Source: Microbacterium esteraromaticum (lineage in GTDB: Bacteria; Actinomycetota; Actinomycetes; Actinomycetales; Microbacteriaceae). From it: a stretch of 64,000 bases of DNA. Under the pieces are notes generated by a model. The model was not told the origin of the DNA. It searched no databases and saw nothing but the letters and a program-made list of their open reading frames with translations. This document shows positions 63,354 through 64,000 of the stretch, in pieces. Location: assembly GCF_017303215.1 (NCBI RefSeq), contig NZ_JAEMWU010000001.1:2046001-2110000 (forward strand), written 5' to 3'. Both the position numbers and the translations under genes were made by a program. Position 1 is the first letter of the stretch; each line of letters begins with the position of its first letter.

Positions 63354-64000
63354 ATGGCAAAGCGTGCTCCCGCGACCGAGAAGCGTCCGGGTTTCTTCTC
63401 CCAGATCCGCTCACTGTTCCGATTCACCCGGGAAGTGTACGGCTGGTTGCCGTGGGCGCAGATCGCCATCCTCATCGCCGGTGTGCTCGTCGGTCTCATC
63501 CTCGGCTTCCTCATCGGCGGCGGAACAGTCCTCTCGCTCGTGCTGTGGGGCATCACCGGCCTGATGCTCGGCATCCTGGGCGCCATGATCCTGATGACCA
63601 AGCTGTCAACCACGGCCATGTACGAGAAGATCGATGGCATGCCCGGTGCCACCGGCCACGTCATCAGCACGAGCCTCGGGCGGCGCTGGCAGGCATCCGA
63701 CACTCCCGTCGGGATCAACCCGAAGACGCAGGAAGCCGTCTACCGCGTGATCGGCCGCGGCGGCATCGTCATCATCGGTGAGGGCACTCGTGGTCGCCTC
63801 ACCCGTCTGATCAACGATGAGCGACAGAAGTCGCAGCGCGTCGCCCACGGTGTGCCGATCACCGTTCTGTACGTTGGCCACGGCGATGCCGAGGACGAGG
63901 TGGCGATCGCCGACCTCGCCAAGCGGATCAAGAAGATCCCCAAGTCGATCGATAAGGCCACGATGGCCACGGTGATCCGTCGTATCGAGTCCGTGTCGCA
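63354..64000 (+). CDS. DUF4191 family membrane protein (C-terminus cut by window edge)
   Basis: At least 215 residues of a DUF4191 protein: basic N-terminus (MAKRAPATEKRPGFFSQIR), two hairpin membrane helices at about 40-85 (AQIAILIAGVLVGLILGFLI and LVLWGITGLMLGILGAMIL), and a soluble domain (YEKIDGMPGATGHVI; GGIVIIGEG; RRIESVS). Widely conserved in actinobacteria downstream of the E2/lipA region and before glnA; function unknown. Open to the end of the window. Confidence 0.88.
   Translation, partial: MAKRAPATEKRPGFFSQIRSLFRFTREVYGWLPWAQIAILIAGVLVGLILGFLIGGGTVLSLVLWGITGLMLGILGAMILMTKLSTTAMYEKIDGMPGATGHVISTSLGRRWQASDTPVGINPKTQEAVYRVIGRGGIVIIGEGTRGRLTRLINDERQKSQRVAHGVPITVLYVGHGDAEDEVAIADLAKRIKKIPKSIDKATMATVIRRIESVS

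Noticed and set aside
1..64000. Insertion sequences, prophage genes, CRISPR arrays or genomic-island borders
   Set aside because: No transposase, integrase, phage protein or spaced direct repeats seen; base composition and gene order are uniform and core-like.

Overview
The window is a 64 kb piece of a high-GC, gene-dense actinobacterial chromosome. Gene content and order (sepH, DUF3710-dut-DUF3093-DUF4193, DUF3000-RNase D, sseA-sufE, thrS-HIT, glpD-TetR-flavoprotein-diacylglycerol kinase, pepA-lpd-E2-DUF4191) point to Microbacteriaceae, most likely Microbacterium or a close relative. I infer this from protein families and synteny; no 16S gene is present. There are about 61 protein genes, five tRNAs and no insertion sequence, phage gene or CRISPR array. 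No gene-free stretch exceeds about 220 bases, so this is core chromosome.

Layout. 1-11.9 kb: ruvB (cut by the window edge), ruvA, ruvC and yebC; a DUF402 protein divergent from a phosphotransferase; a complete pyridoxal-phosphate block (pdxT, pdxS, divergent pdxR, pdxY); a lipoprotein; a HIT hydrolase and thrS. A threonine-rich leader ORF precedes thrS. 11.9-16 kb: a reactive-sulfur operon (rhodanese lipoprotein, DUF4395, TauE/SafE transporter, persulfide dioxygenase-rhodanese fusion, zinc-ribbon protein) behind two CsoR/CstR-type palindromes. 16.2-17.2 kb: five tRNAs (Val-GAC twice, Gly-GCC twice, Cys, Val-CAC), partly a tandem duplication. 17.3-24 kb: YceI, an orphan PemK-like protein, amt with a GlnR-like box, zapE, sseA-sufE and a hydrolase. 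24-29.3 kb: DUF3000-RNase D and a fatty-acid beta-oxidation pair. 29.3-35.6 kb: GMC oxidoreductase, lipid kinase, AGPS-like flavoprotein, TetR and glpD. 35.6-44.6 kb: dxs, aconitase, DUF3159-DUF3710-dut, DUF3093, DUF4193 and sepH. 44.6-50.9 kb: a phosphodiesterase-like protein and convergent parC/parE. 50.9-56 kb: the principal sigma factor overlapping a four-gene cell-wall set. 56-64 kb: PAC2 protein, pepA, lpd, 2-oxoacid dehydrogenase E2, a membrane protein and DUF4191.

The most notable system is the operon read leftwards from sigA: a MurT-like ligase, a GatD-like protein and two alanine-racemase-like proteins, joined by 4-nt stop/start overlaps except for one short gap. The GatD-like protein has lost both glutaminase residues (Val and Gln in place of Cys and His), and the MurT-like protein has no cysteine and so no zinc ribbon. 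The two racemase-like proteins are complementary: one keeps the PLP lysine but lacks the catalytic tyrosine, the other has the tyrosine but arginine at the lysine position. I infer that this is a repurposed pathway that attaches an amino acid, rather than ammonia, to the alpha-carboxyl of D-Glu, as required by group-B peptidoglycan of this family, with a composite heteromeric racemase.

A second general result is a repeated start-site signature. Nine genes have TANNNT exactly 6 nt before an ATG or GTG, with no usable Shine-Dalgarno sequence in between, which predicts leaderless mRNAs. A third is the thrS leader ORF with five Thr codons and competing hairpins, which predicts attenuation by charged tRNA-Thr.
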